NCBI GenBank assembly: GCA_964476375.1
Contig: CAYYZW010000015.1
Location: 1 to 22,692, forward strand
Source: SAT2750 sp964476375
GTDB lineage: Bacteria > Planctomycetota > Planctomycetia > Pirellulales > Pirellulaceae
Reading direction: 5' to 3'
DNA length: 22,692 bases
Part shown: positions 15,768 through 22,460 of the stretch, in pieces
Numbering within the stretch: position 1 is the stretch's first letter
Layout: every line of letters begins with the position of its first letter
The notes under the pieces: model-generated
What the model saw: the letters and a program-made list of their open reading frames with translations, nothing else
What the model was told of the DNA's origin: nothing
Database searches by the model: none
Made by a program: the position numbers and the translations under genes

Positions 15768-17189
15768 TCATGGCGTGCGCGACTGGGAGGGTTTTGACGA
15801 ATTTGACGATCCGGCACTTACGGGAATGCCCTCCAGCTGCCGTGTCCGTTCTCGATCAAAGTACAGTGTGCGCATCAGGGACCGATCTTCCTTTTTAAAA
15901 TCGTCAGCCAAATCGGTTGGAATAGAGAAACTTGCAGCCACTCGCCGTCCCTGGCGGTCTTCCAGATGGTAGTAAATCCACTGGACGGGCAGCTCTTCCG
16001 ATACCCCCTCGGCAACCACGCGCATGACCTTCATCTTGTTCATCGTCGTCTCCTCCGACGCGTCGATGAGCCGGAGAAAGGAACTCCCCAGCGACTCCCG
16101 GACATCCTGCTGGAACCGGTCCAGCGTGGCCGGCACCTGGCCCCCCGTCGGAAGGCGTGAAATCGCGCACTGCGACAGTACCTTTCCCTGCTCGATGTAA
16201 CGCATCAGCGAGAGTGATGACCTGTCGGACGTGACATGCCAGCGGGGATTATGGAGCAGGCGGTAATCCGCGTGACGAGGCTGGAATTCAAGCAGCTCAT
16301 CTCCCGGAGCAGGGCGCCTGGCAGCTTGCTCCAGGAGATCGGCAGACAGCTGGAAAGGACCATTCAGTGGGCGGATGGTAAGCAGCAGCTGGGCCTTGAC
16401 ATCAAGCCCCGGCTGGGCACGCCCGATGGCACGTTTCTCCTCGATCTCCAGTTCCAGACGCTCCACCCGGCGATGGCGAAGATTGACCTTCAGCGTGCCT
16501 CTCAGGGAGACGTCTGCCCGTACTGACTCGACCACGCCTGTAACCTCGCCCGCCAGCTGGACAGTGGCAACCGATTCCTTGACGCCAGCAAGCGAACCCT
16601 GAACGGTAGTTCGATGAACCTGGTCAAGGTTCAGCATGGCCGCAACAAGCGGGGGGGATATCTTCCAGCGATCACCAGCCTCCACGGGATCGACCGGCAG
16701 AAGCAGTGGCAGCAGGGCACTGTCCCCCTGGTTTCGCACCAGGTCCTGTTCTTCCCGAGTCAAGCTGCCAGACAGCGACGTCACCGCTATTTTCCCGTCC
16801 TGCGATGACATCACAATTGTCCTTCGACTCTCACGAAGGCGAGGCACCAGCCGCAGCTGGCCAACCATCATCACAACCCGTGGCGGCTGGTAGAGCCGTA
16901 ACGCCCGAACCGCGCCAACCGTGTCACTTCCGGCTCTTTCAAGATCTGCAAAAGCAATTCCCTCCTCGTAGGCATGATGGCCCTCGACCGACACCTCCTG
17001 TCGATTTTCTTTCCCGGTACTATCCTGCATCCGTACCTGACCACGAACATCCAGTTTTCGTTCGACCTGCTGCCAACGCCGACTTCCATCGGCAGGAAGG
17101 CGAAGCCAGTATTGATCCGCAGCCCGCGCCGGGACCGAAAATATTGGCCCGGCGAGTAAGAAGACGAAAACGTGGCGCACAGAATACAT
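15768..17189 (-). CDS. Secreted protein of unknown function
   Basis: No family is recognised. The frame is open up to 17399, but the ATG at 17189 is chosen because it starts a classical signal peptide: MYSVRH, hydrophobic VFVFLLAGPIF, cut after ARA near residue 23. The 70 residues before it are cysteine-rich and look like spurious translation. The mature part (about 450 aa) is mixed alpha/beta: a segment with RALRLYQPPRVVMMVGQLRLVP, a stretch with several beta-strand-like repeats (TTVQGSLAGVKESVATVQLAG, RADVSLRGTLKVNLRHRRVERLELEIEEKR), and a C-terminal WIYYHLEDRQGRRVAASFSI domain. The C-terminus is serine-rich. There is no clear Shine-Dalgarno site. It is transcribed toward the LysM gene, 231 bp away, and divergently from the sigma-factor gene. 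An envelope role is only a guess. Confidence 0.68.
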   Translation of the reverse strand: MYSVRHVFVFLLAGPIFSVPARAADQYWLRLPADGSRRWQQVERKLDVRGQVRMQDSTGKENRQEVSVEGHHAYEEGIAFADLERAGSDTVGAVRALRLYQPPRVVMMVGQLRLVPRLRESRRTIVMSSQDGKIAVTSLSGSLTREEQDLVRNQGDSALLPLLLPVDPVEAGDRWKISPPLVAAMLNLDQVHRTTVQGSLAGVKESVATVQLAGEVTGVVESVRADVSLRGTLKVNLRHRRVERLELEIEEKRAIGRAQPGLDVKAQLLLTIRPLNGPFQLSADLLEQAARRPAPGDELLEFQPRHADYRLLHNPRWHVTSDRSSLSLMRYIEQGKVLSQCAISRLPTGGQVPATLDRFQQDVRESLGSSFLRLIDASEETTMNKMKVMRVVAEGVSEELPVQWIYYHLEDRQGRRVAASFSIPTDLADDFKKEDRSLMRTLYFDRERTRQLEGIPVSAGSSNSSKPSQSRTP

Positions 17190-17537
17190 GGAGATCGTTA
17201 TGGGGTGGAACAGGAAGACTGGTGTCCTACATCGAACTTCCAGGCACGTTTGCTCCAACCAAACAGTGGCGGAGGAAGATGTAGTTTTCCTCCCCGGGCA
17301 GCCAACTGGAACCAAGCAACCAAAACGAGATTTCTGGCATGCTTGGACTGAACCCACGGTAACGCCACAGCGTCTTAACAAGGGTGGGAAAACAGGCAAA
17401 CAGGGAAGACAAAAAATATGGTCAAAGTGCCCGGTAAAACAAACTTATTCAGTCGTGATTGCGTAGAAGCACAGGAAGGACACTTGGGGTATCCTGCCAG
17501 CAATACAAAAGCCTTTTTTTTTGCCTTATTTTCACAA

Positions 17538-17543
17538 TATAAA
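17538..17543 (+). promoter_or_regulatory. Candidate -10 element (TATAAA) of the sigma-factor gene
   Basis: AATATAAAG in the most A/T-rich part of the spacer is the best -10-like match upstream of the sigma gene. The hexamer 17 bases earlier falls in the T-run and does not resemble TTGACA. If used, transcripts would carry a leader of roughly 155 bases containing two hairpins. Confidence 0.25.
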
Positions 17544-17587
17544 GTTCGCTAAAGGAGAGCATTTCCGTTAGGCTTTTTGTGACAGGA

Positions 17588-17679
17588 AACCCACTCTTCT
17601 CAGGGGCTCGGGTGGGGTTCTGACTGAAATTGAGCTGCCATCGGGCGACAGGAAGTCGCATGGAACACCGCGGCAGCTC
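17588..17679 (+). promoter_or_regulatory. Structured 5' leader of the sigma-factor gene
   Basis: Two stem-loops occur in tandem. The first pairs AACCCAC (17588-17594) with GTGGGGTT (17612-17619), with a one-base bulge. The second is a perfect 8 bp stem, GAGCTGCC (17632-17639) with GGCAGCTC (17672-17679), enclosing an inner perfect hairpin GCGAC-AGGAA-GTCGC (17645-17659). The latter ends 27 bases before the start codon, close to the AGAGGTG ribosome site. Control of sigma-factor translation is possible; no known riboswitch motif was recognised. Confidence 0.5.
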
Positions 17680-17706
17680 TTGAACAGAGAAGGGAAGAGG
17701 TGAGCT

Positions 17707-19368
17707 ATGCACACCGAATATAAATCTTCGGTAATTCAAGAGTTGCGCGATCAGCAAATTCGTTTTGCTCCCCGTCAGAAGAAAGTTGACCAGGCACTTC
17801 GTGCCGAACAACTTCTCACCGAATTGGATCCGACTCGTACTTACACGTACGAGTATGTCTGTTTTCGGATCACGGATTTTCGTCCCGATGGAATTCGTGA
17901 GGTGATGCCAGGGGAAGACCTTTTGCATGACTTGCGGCTGTTCATCGAGGATGTCACCGATGCAGCCGATCTCCAGGTCGAGGAAGTCCCCGAGACGGTC
18001 TACACCGTGGATGACCTGAGTGAGAAATTCAACGTCTCAAGCAAGACAATCTCACGCTGGCGGCGGCAGGGACTGGTAAGTCGACGTTTTATCTTTGGTA
18101 ACCGAAGACGTGTCGGCTTCCTCAAGAGCAGTGTGGATCGTTTTGTCGATCACAATCGCAACCGCATTCAACGTGGTGAACGGTTCAGCCAGATGACGGA
18201 CCAGGAGCGGATGGAAATTATCAGCCGTGCCCGGCGTTTTTCCGATTCCGGCAATTGTCCTTCAGAGATATCCCGCCTGCTGGCCGAACACTTTGGCCGC
18301 AGTGTGGAGACCATCCGCTACACGCTGCGACACCATGATACGGCCCATCCGGAGGACGCGATTTTTCCCCAGGAAGGAGGTCGCTTGACAGCCGACTCCA
18401 AGCGGCAGCTTTATGAACAGTACCGCAGAGGAACAACCGCAGCCGCTCTCGCCAAGCGTTACTTCCGAACCAAGTCGACTATTCACCGGATTGTCAACGA
18501 GGTGCGGGCAGAGCTGATCCTCGAACTCCCCATGGACTATATGCATAATGAGGAATTCAATCGACGAGGAGCGGACAAGCGAATCCTGGGCCCCATGCCG
18601 GAAGTAGAAAAGCCGGCACGGAAAGTCCGGGTTCCTCAGGGACTGCCTTCCTACCTGATGGCACTTTATGAAGTCCCCTTGCTCAACCGCGAACAGGAGC
18701 AACACCTGTTCCGCAAGTTTAACTACATCAAGCACAAGGCAAATCGATCGCGTGAAAAACTGGACCGGCTTGCACCACGGGCCAGCTTGATGGACGAGAT
18801 CGAGGAGCTCTACGGTCAGGCTGTTGCGATGAAGAACATGATCGTGCAGGCAAACTTGCGGCTGGTGGTTTCGATTGCCAAACGCCACATGGCCGCCAAT
18901 GAGGACTTCTTCTCGCTTGTCAGCGACGGGAATGTTTCGCTGATGCGGGCGATTGAGAAGTTTGACTACTCGCGTGGCAACAAGTTTAGCACCTATGCGA
19001 GTTGGGCGATCATGAAGAACTTTGCCCGGACGATCCCCTATGAGCATCGGCAACTGGATCGCTTTCGGACCAGCCTCGATGAACTGTTCTCTGGCCAGCA
19101 GGACCGGCGCAGTAACCAAATGCTGCTGGAATCCGCCCAGCTGCAACGGGAACTCCAGGTGGGGTCCATCCTGTCTCGTCTTGACGACCGGGAACAGAAG
19201 ATTATTATTAGTCGCTTCGGCCTAGATCATTCTCGCGAGCCACAGACACTCAAGGAGGTCGGTGTGGAGATGGGAGTGACCAAGGAACGGGTTCGCCAGA
19301 TTGAAGCTCGGGCATTGAACAAACTGCGACAGGCAGTCAGGGATGCCAGCATCGATCTGCTGGAATAA
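17707..19368 (+). CDS. Sigma-70 family sigma factor with N-terminal HTH modules
   Basis: A 553 aa RNA polymerase sigma factor of unusual architecture. The C-terminal half has region 1.2 (PSYLMALYEVPLLNREQEQHL, about 314-334), region 2 (NLRLVVSIAKRHM, FFSLVSDGNVSLMRAIEKFD, NKFSTYASWAIMKNFAR, 383-441) and region 4 (LDDREQKIIISRFGL and the HTH TLKEVGVEMGVTKERVRQIE, 492-534). Only about 45 residues separate regions 2 and 4, so a full region 3 is missing. The N-terminal half has a MerR/excisionase-like HTH (YTVDDLSEKFNVSSKTISRW, 99-118), a second HTH-like unit (PSEISRLLAEHFGRSVETIR, 185-204) and a third (AAALAKRYFRTKSTIHRIV, 245-263). Residues 1-97 are unrecognised. No anti-sigma gene is adjacent. 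The start has AGAGGTG upstream. Promoter specificity is unknown. Confidence 0.9.
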   Translation: MHTEYKSSVIQELRDQQIRFAPRQKKVDQALRAEQLLTELDPTRTYTYEYVCFRITDFRPDGIREVMPGEDLLHDLRLFIEDVTDAADLQVEEVPETVYTVDDLSEKFNVSSKTISRWRRQGLVSRRFIFGNRRRVGFLKSSVDRFVDHNRNRIQRGERFSQMTDQERMEIISRARRFSDSGNCPSEISRLLAEHFGRSVETIRYTLRHHDTAHPEDAIFPQEGGRLTADSKRQLYEQYRRGTTAAALAKRYFRTKSTIHRIVNEVRAELILELPMDYMHNEEFNRRGADKRILGPMPEVEKPARKVRVPQGLPSYLMALYEVPLLNREQEQHLFRKFNYIKHKANRSREKLDRLAPRASLMDEIEELYGQAVAMKNMIVQANLRLVVSIAKRHMAANEDFFSLVSDGNVSLMRAIEKFDYSRGNKFSTYASWAIMKNFARTIPYEHRQLDRFRTSLDELFSGQQDRRSNQMLLESAQLQRELQVGSILSRLDDREQKIIISRFGLDHSREPQTLKEVGVEMGVTKERVRQIEARALNKLRQAVRDASIDLLE

Positions 19369-19470
19369 TCGCAGTAATTAGGCACCCCCAGACAGGGGAT
19401 CTAGCCACGGGGAGGACCTGGCCTTTTCCCAGATCCGGTAGCTGAGTAAAGCGGCTGTGACAACCTCTTG

Positions 19471-19551
19471 CCTGCCCGAAGCATAGGGGCCAAAGGGAGC
19501 TGTCAAAGGCTGAACCTTTCTTTCTAGGTTCAGTTGCCGGGCAGGTTTTTT
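19471..19551 (+). terminator. Complex terminator or structured RNA after the sigma gene
   Basis: CCTGCCCG (19471-19478) pairs perfectly with CGGGCAGG (19538-19545), followed at once by six T (19546-19551). Inside lies a second perfect 8 bp hairpin, CTGAACCT (19510-19517) with AGGTTCAG (19526-19533). The enclosed 59 bases are too many for a simple terminator loop, so this may be the closing stem of a small non-coding RNA of roughly 80 bases. It does not match the small SRP RNA, tmRNA, RNase P or 6S patterns that I can recognise. Confidence 0.6.
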
Positions 19552-19572
19552 CCTATGAGGGTTCCCGCGTAC

Positions 19573-19600
19573 TTGCGGAACACCCCGATTCCACTATATT
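19573..19600 (+). promoter_or_regulatory. Candidate promoter of the tRNA-tuf operon
   Basis: TTGCGG (19573-19578) and TATATT (19595-19600) are separated by 16 bases, placing a start near 19607, about 21 bases before the first tRNA. The -35 match is only TTG. The position, directly behind the terminator-like element and ahead of the tRNA cluster, supports the call. Confidence 0.4.
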
Positions 19601-19627
19601 TACAGGTTTTCACCGGGGAAAAAGCAA

Positions 19628-19700
19628 GCCAGCGTAGCTCAATTGGCAGAGCAGCTGATTTGTAATCAGCAGGTTGTGGGTGCAAGTCCCTCCGCTGGCT
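19628..19700 (+). tRNA. tRNA-Thr (anticodon TGT)
   Basis: The cloverleaf closes: acceptor GCCAGCG/CGCTGGC, D stem GCTC/GAGC, anticodon stem GCTGA/TCAGC with loop TTTGTAA, anticodon TGT at 19661-19663 reading ACA. Two oddities are a T-T mismatch in the T stem (GTGGG against CCCTC) and a T loop TGCAAGT, with G where the near-universal second T (position 55) belongs. CCA is not encoded. It is first in the tRNA cluster ahead of tuf. Confidence 0.93.
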
Positions 19701-19819
19701 CAGTCATACCTTTATCGTGGCAACCAGGTGCTCCTTTCAAGATAGAAACAGGAAGAGCCGGGGAGGATTGAAAACGCTTTTAACCCTTGCCTTGATAAGA
19801 CAATAAAATACAGCCCGGG

Positions 19820-19901
19820 GGGGGGTTTCCCGAGCGGTCAAAGGGGTCAGACTGTAAATCTGATGGCATAGCCTTCGCAGGTTCGAATCCTGCACCCCCC
19901 A
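19820..19901 (+). tRNA. tRNA-Tyr (anticodon GTA)
   Basis: A class II tRNA with a long variable arm. Acceptor GGGGGGT/ACCCCCC, anticodon stem TCAGA/TCTGA with loop CTGTAAA, anticodon GTA at 19854-19856, T arm GCAGG-TTCGAAT-CCTGC and discriminator A. Three extra G precede the acceptor stem. CCA is not encoded. Confidence 0.95.
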
Positions 19902-20012
19902 CTTGTGGGTTTCCTGGTAGAAGGCCTCAAGGAGCCACTGTCAGGTGAGAATGACCTGAGAAGATTATAAAAATCGGAGAATGGTAAAGAATACAGGTAA
20001 TCAAGGAAATCG

Positions 20013-20083
20013 GCGGGTGTAGCTCATTGGTAGAGCCACAGCCTTCCAAGCTGAAGACGAGGGTTCGATACCCTTCACCCGCT
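20013..20083 (+). tRNA. tRNA-Gly (anticodon TCC)
   Basis: Acceptor GCGGGTG/CACCCGC, D stem GCTC/GAGC, anticodon loop CTTCCAA with TCC at 20045-20047 and T loop TTCGATA. The outermost anticodon-stem pair is A-A and the T stem starts with a G-U. Discriminator T, no encoded CCA. Confidence 0.94.
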
Positions 20084-20185
20084 CTTGTAAAGTCACAGGA
20101 AATAAAATGCAGTGGGGTGGAGTAGGAAAGGGTGAACCCCTAATGAGACAACAGAGCTGGGGACATGCGGCATCAAGGATCATTG

Positions 20186-20258
20186 GCTGCTGTAGCTCAG
20201 TTGGTAGCGCGCGTCCTTGGTAAGGACGAGGTCATGGGTTCAAATCCCATCAGCAGCT
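20186..20258 (+). tRNA. tRNA-Thr (anticodon GGT)
   Basis: Acceptor GCTGCTG/CAGCAGC, anticodon stem CGTCC/GGACG with loop TTGGTAA, anticodon GGT at 20219-20221 (reads ACC and ACT), T loop TTCAAAT. The D stem GCTC/GCGC contains a T-C mismatch. Last tRNA before tuf, matching the common Thr-Tyr-Gly-Thr-tuf order. Confidence 0.94.
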
Positions 20259-20374
20259 TTAAGAGATATAAACTGGAAATAAAACAAACAGCACAAAAGG
20301 GGTCGCCACGGCTCGTCGCCAGGCAGTCCCGATCCAAGAGATTGAATAGTCCTTTGCATTAGTAAGTCATCCAG

Positions 20375-20396
20375 ATTGAGCCAGAGGGTGCTCAAT
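20375..20396 (+). promoter_or_regulatory. Hairpin in the tuf leader
   Basis: ATTGAGC (20375-20381) and GCTCAAT (20390-20396) form a perfect 7 bp stem with an 8-base loop, followed by an A-rich stretch, about 42 bases before the tuf start. It lies between the last tRNA and tuf and could be an RNA processing site or a leader element. Confidence 0.4.
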
Positions 20397-20438
20397 AAAA
20401 ACGAATGACAGACCATTTAATTAGATAGGTAAAAGAGA

Positions 20439-21632
20439 ATGGCCAAGGAACAATTTGTACGTACAAAACCACATGTTAACGTCGGTACGATCGGTCATGT
20501 CGACCATGGAAAAACCACCCTGACGGGTGCCATCTTGGCTGTGCAAGCAACCAAGGGAATGGCGGAAGCAAAGTCCTATGCCGATATCGCCAAGGGGGGG
20601 ACGGTTCGCGATGAGACCAAGACAGTGACCATCGCCGTCGCCCATGTCGAATACGAATCGGACATTCGGCACTATGCCCACATCGACTGCCCCGGGCATG
20701 CCGACTTTATCAAGAACATGATTACGGGAGCGGCCCAGATGGACGGGGCTATTCTCGTGGTGGGGGCAGACGCAGGTCCGATGCCACAGACCAAGGAGCA
20801 CGTTCTGCTGGCTCGCCAGGTTGATGTTCCGGCCCTCGTGGTTTTCCTCAACAAGTGTGACCTGGTCGATGATCCGGAACTTATCGAGCTGGTTGACATG
20901 GAAGTCCGGGAACTGCTCGACAAGTACGATTTCGACGGGGACAACGCGACGATCGTCCAGGGTGCAGCCCTGGCGGCAATCCAGAATCCAGACGATGAGG
21001 GCGCAGCAGCATGCATCACCGAACTGATGACTGCTATCGACAGTGTGATTCCGGAACCACCCCGGGAAGAAGACAAGCCTTTCCTGATGGCGATCGAGGA
21101 TGTCTTCTCCATCGAGGGGCGGGGAACGGTTGCCACCGGACGTATCGAGCAGGGTGTGGTCAATGTCAACGATGAAGTAGAAATCGTTGGGCTGCGTGAA
21201 TCACGCACAACGGTCTGTACCGGTGTGGAGATGTTCAAGAAGCTGCTTGACTCCGGCCGAGCAGGTGACAACGTCGGTTGTCTTCTGCGTGGTGTCAAGC
21301 GGGACGAGATCGAGCGTGGACAGGTGCTCGCGAAACCCGGGAGCATTCAGCCGCACACGAAGTTCGAGGCAGAAGTTTACTGCCTGTCCAAGGATGAGGG
21401 TGGACGCCATACACCGTTCTTCAGTGGCTACCGACCTCAGTTTTACTTCCGGACGACCGATGTCACCGGCACGGCAGACTTGGTGGGAGCCGATATGTGC
21501 ATGCCTGGTGATAATGTCACACTGTCCGTGGAACTACATAAAGCTATTGCCATTGACGATGGCGTCCGCTTCGCAATTCGCGAAGGTGGGCGTACTGTCG
21601 GCTCTGGAGTGGTAGTAAAAATTATCGAGTAA
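20439..21632 (+). CDS. tuf: Translation elongation factor Tu
   Basis: EF-Tu carries aminoacyl-tRNA to the ribosomal A site in a GTP-dependent way. At 397 aa it has full length. G1 GHVDHGKT (19-26), G3 DCPGH (83-87) and G4 NKCD are intact. Domain II has SIEGRGTVATGRIEQG, and domain III GGRHTPFFSGYRPQFYFRTTDVTG and the C-terminal REGGRTVGSGVV. Switch I is unusual: KTVTIAV at 61-67 replaces the common RGITINT, keeping the threonine that senses the gamma-phosphate; this form fits planctomycete EF-Tu. AAGAGA precedes the ATG. Four tRNA genes lie upstream and tRNA-Trp 30 bp downstream on the same strand, so a tRNA-tuf-tRNA transcript is likely. Confidence 0.98.
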   Translation: MAKEQFVRTKPHVNVGTIGHVDHGKTTLTGAILAVQATKGMAEAKSYADIAKGGTVRDETKTVTIAVAHVEYESDIRHYAHIDCPGHADFIKNMITGAAQMDGAILVVGADAGPMPQTKEHVLLARQVDVPALVVFLNKCDLVDDPELIELVDMEVRELLDKYDFDGDNATIVQGAALAAIQNPDDEGAAACITELMTAIDSVIPEPPREEDKPFLMAIEDVFSIEGRGTVATGRIEQGVVNVNDEVEIVGLRESRTTVCTGVEMFKKLLDSGRAGDNVGCLLRGVKRDEIERGQVLAKPGSIQPHTKFEAEVYCLSKDEGGRHTPFFSGYRPQFYFRTTDVTGTADLVGADMCMPGDNVTLSVELHKAIAIDDGVRFAIREGGRTVGSGVVVKIIE

Positions 21633-21662
21633 CAATGTCGTTGGTGACGTTGCCAGCGGTAC

Positions 21663-21738
21663 AGGGGTGTAGCTCAATTGGCAGAGCACTGGGTTCCAAA
21701 ACCAGCGGTTGCGGGTTCAAGTCCCTCCGCCCCTGCCA
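21663..21738 (+). tRNA. tRNA-Trp (anticodon CCA)
   Basis: Acceptor AGGGGTG/CGCCCCT (one G-U), D stem GCTC/GAGC, loop TTCCAAA with CCA at 21696-21698, T loop TTCAAGT, discriminator G. The T stem GCGGG/CCCTC contains a C-T mismatch. Unlike the other four tRNAs here, the genome encodes the 3' CCA (21736-21738). A tRNA-Trp between tuf and secE is a common bacterial arrangement. Confidence 0.95.
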
Positions 21739-21750
21739 TAAATGTCGAAA

Positions 21751-21869
21751 CATCACGAGTGACCAAGAAATTCGTGGTGCGAGGCCTTCACGGATGGCCA
21801 AGTTGCATGGATGAAACCGGGAATGGACCCCGGTCAGTACGGTTTAAAACGGCCCGTTAGCCGGTTTCA
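21751..21869 (+). other. Structured spacer between tRNA-Trp and secE
   Basis: Two long inverted repeats occupy this gene-free spacer. CATCACGA (21751-21758) pairs with TCGTGGTG (21772-21779), with one wobble. TGAAACCGG (21812-21820) pairs perfectly with CCGGTTTCA (21861-21869), enclosing smaller stems. No T-tract follows either, so termination is unlikely; RNA processing of the tRNA-Trp-secE transcript or a leader role is possible. Confidence 0.4.
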
Positions 21870-21982
21870 ATCGTTTCGCCCTGGAAGGGCACGACAAGAC
21901 AAGCTGAATAACTGACCGAATGACCGTGGAATCCACGATCTCTCATCAACCGTGACAATCACCCCTGGGTGAACGCGTAACA

Positions 21983-22420
21983 ATGGCAAAGGAAAAATCA
22001 AAAGAACTAGCGAATCGAGGCGGAATGCTGTCCATGCGGCTTTACAAGCGTTCGCAGGGACGGATTGTCCGCCAGACAACGATGTTCTCAATGATCATCA
22101 TTACGCTTTTAATTGTCTGGCGAGCACGTTTGACCCTGATGGTTTCAACCGAAATCGAAGGCTGGAATATTGGAGTTCCTCTTGGGGCCCTGGTACTTGG
22201 GCTCTGGTTTAGCTTTCGGATTGTCCACGTGCCGAGGTTTGCTGATTTTTTGATTGCAGTAGAAGCAGAAATGAACAAGGTCTCGTGGCCGTCAACAACG
22301 GAACTGATCAAAAGTTCCCTGGTGGTCATCGTTGTGATCTTCCTCCTGACCGGAGTACTTTTTGGTTATGACCTGCTGTGGAGAGCTGTGCTGGGACTGT
22401 TTCAGATTCGTCGGTTCTAA
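21983..22420 (+). CDS. secE: Preprotein translocase subunit SecE
   Basis: SecE is the small clamp subunit of the SecYEG channel in the inner membrane. The C-terminal core of this 145 aa protein shows the family signature: an amphipathic helix with EMNKVSWPSTTELIKSS (96-112) and a final transmembrane helix VVIVVIFLLTGVLFGYDLLW (114-133). Ahead of the core lie two further hydrophobic segments, about residues 34-47 and 63-80, so it is a three-span form like that of E. coli rather than the short single-span type. The very N-terminus is strongly basic. Its position between tRNA-Trp and the nusG-like gene is canonical. The start is weakly supported by GGGTGA upstream. Confidence 0.93.
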   Translation: MAKEKSKELANRGGMLSMRLYKRSQGRIVRQTTMFSMIIITLLIVWRARLTLMVSTEIEGWNIGVPLGALVLGLWFSFRIVHVPRFADFLIAVEAEMNKVSWPSTTELIKSSLVVIVVIFLLTGVLFGYDLLWRAVLGLFQIRRF

Positions 22421-22460
22421 CAAGACAACCTGGTATTCTCCTTTATGAGGGGACGGGAAC

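Larger units (their letters stand above)
17190..17706. other. 517 bp divergent intergenic region
   Basis: This gene-free stretch lies between the divergent secreted-protein and sigma-factor genes. It is richer in A/T than its surroundings from about 17390 to 17570, including nine T in a row at 17514-17522. Its right third holds the leader hairpins of the sigma gene. Short open frames here (for example 17188-17466 on the plus strand) have no ribosome site or recognisable content and are not called. Confidence 0.6.

Noticed and set aside
17190..17399. N-terminal extension of the unknown secreted protein
   Set aside because: It would place 70 cysteine-rich residues before a complete signal peptide and has no ribosome site; the signal peptide start at 17189 is preferred.
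17188..17466. 92-codon plus-strand frame in the divergent spacer
   Set aside because: No ribosome site, no recognisable content, and composition like non-coding DNA.
19369..19551. Known RNAs such as 6S, tmRNA, RNase P or SRP RNA
   Set aside because: None of the conserved cores of these RNAs (for example the SRP GGAAGCAGC loop or the RNase P GAGGAAAGTC block) is present, so only an unnamed structured element is reported.
20001..20183. Small minus-strand frame ending KGIEPSSSAWKAVALPMSYTRRFP
   Set aside because: This is the antisense translation of tRNA-Gly, a well-known false protein in annotations.
20165..20362. Small plus-strand frame over tRNA-Thr (VAQLVARVLGKDEVMGSNP)
   Set aside because: It is a translation of the tRNA gene itself and not a protein-coding gene. 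The same applies to the frame at 21678-21860 over tRNA-Trp.
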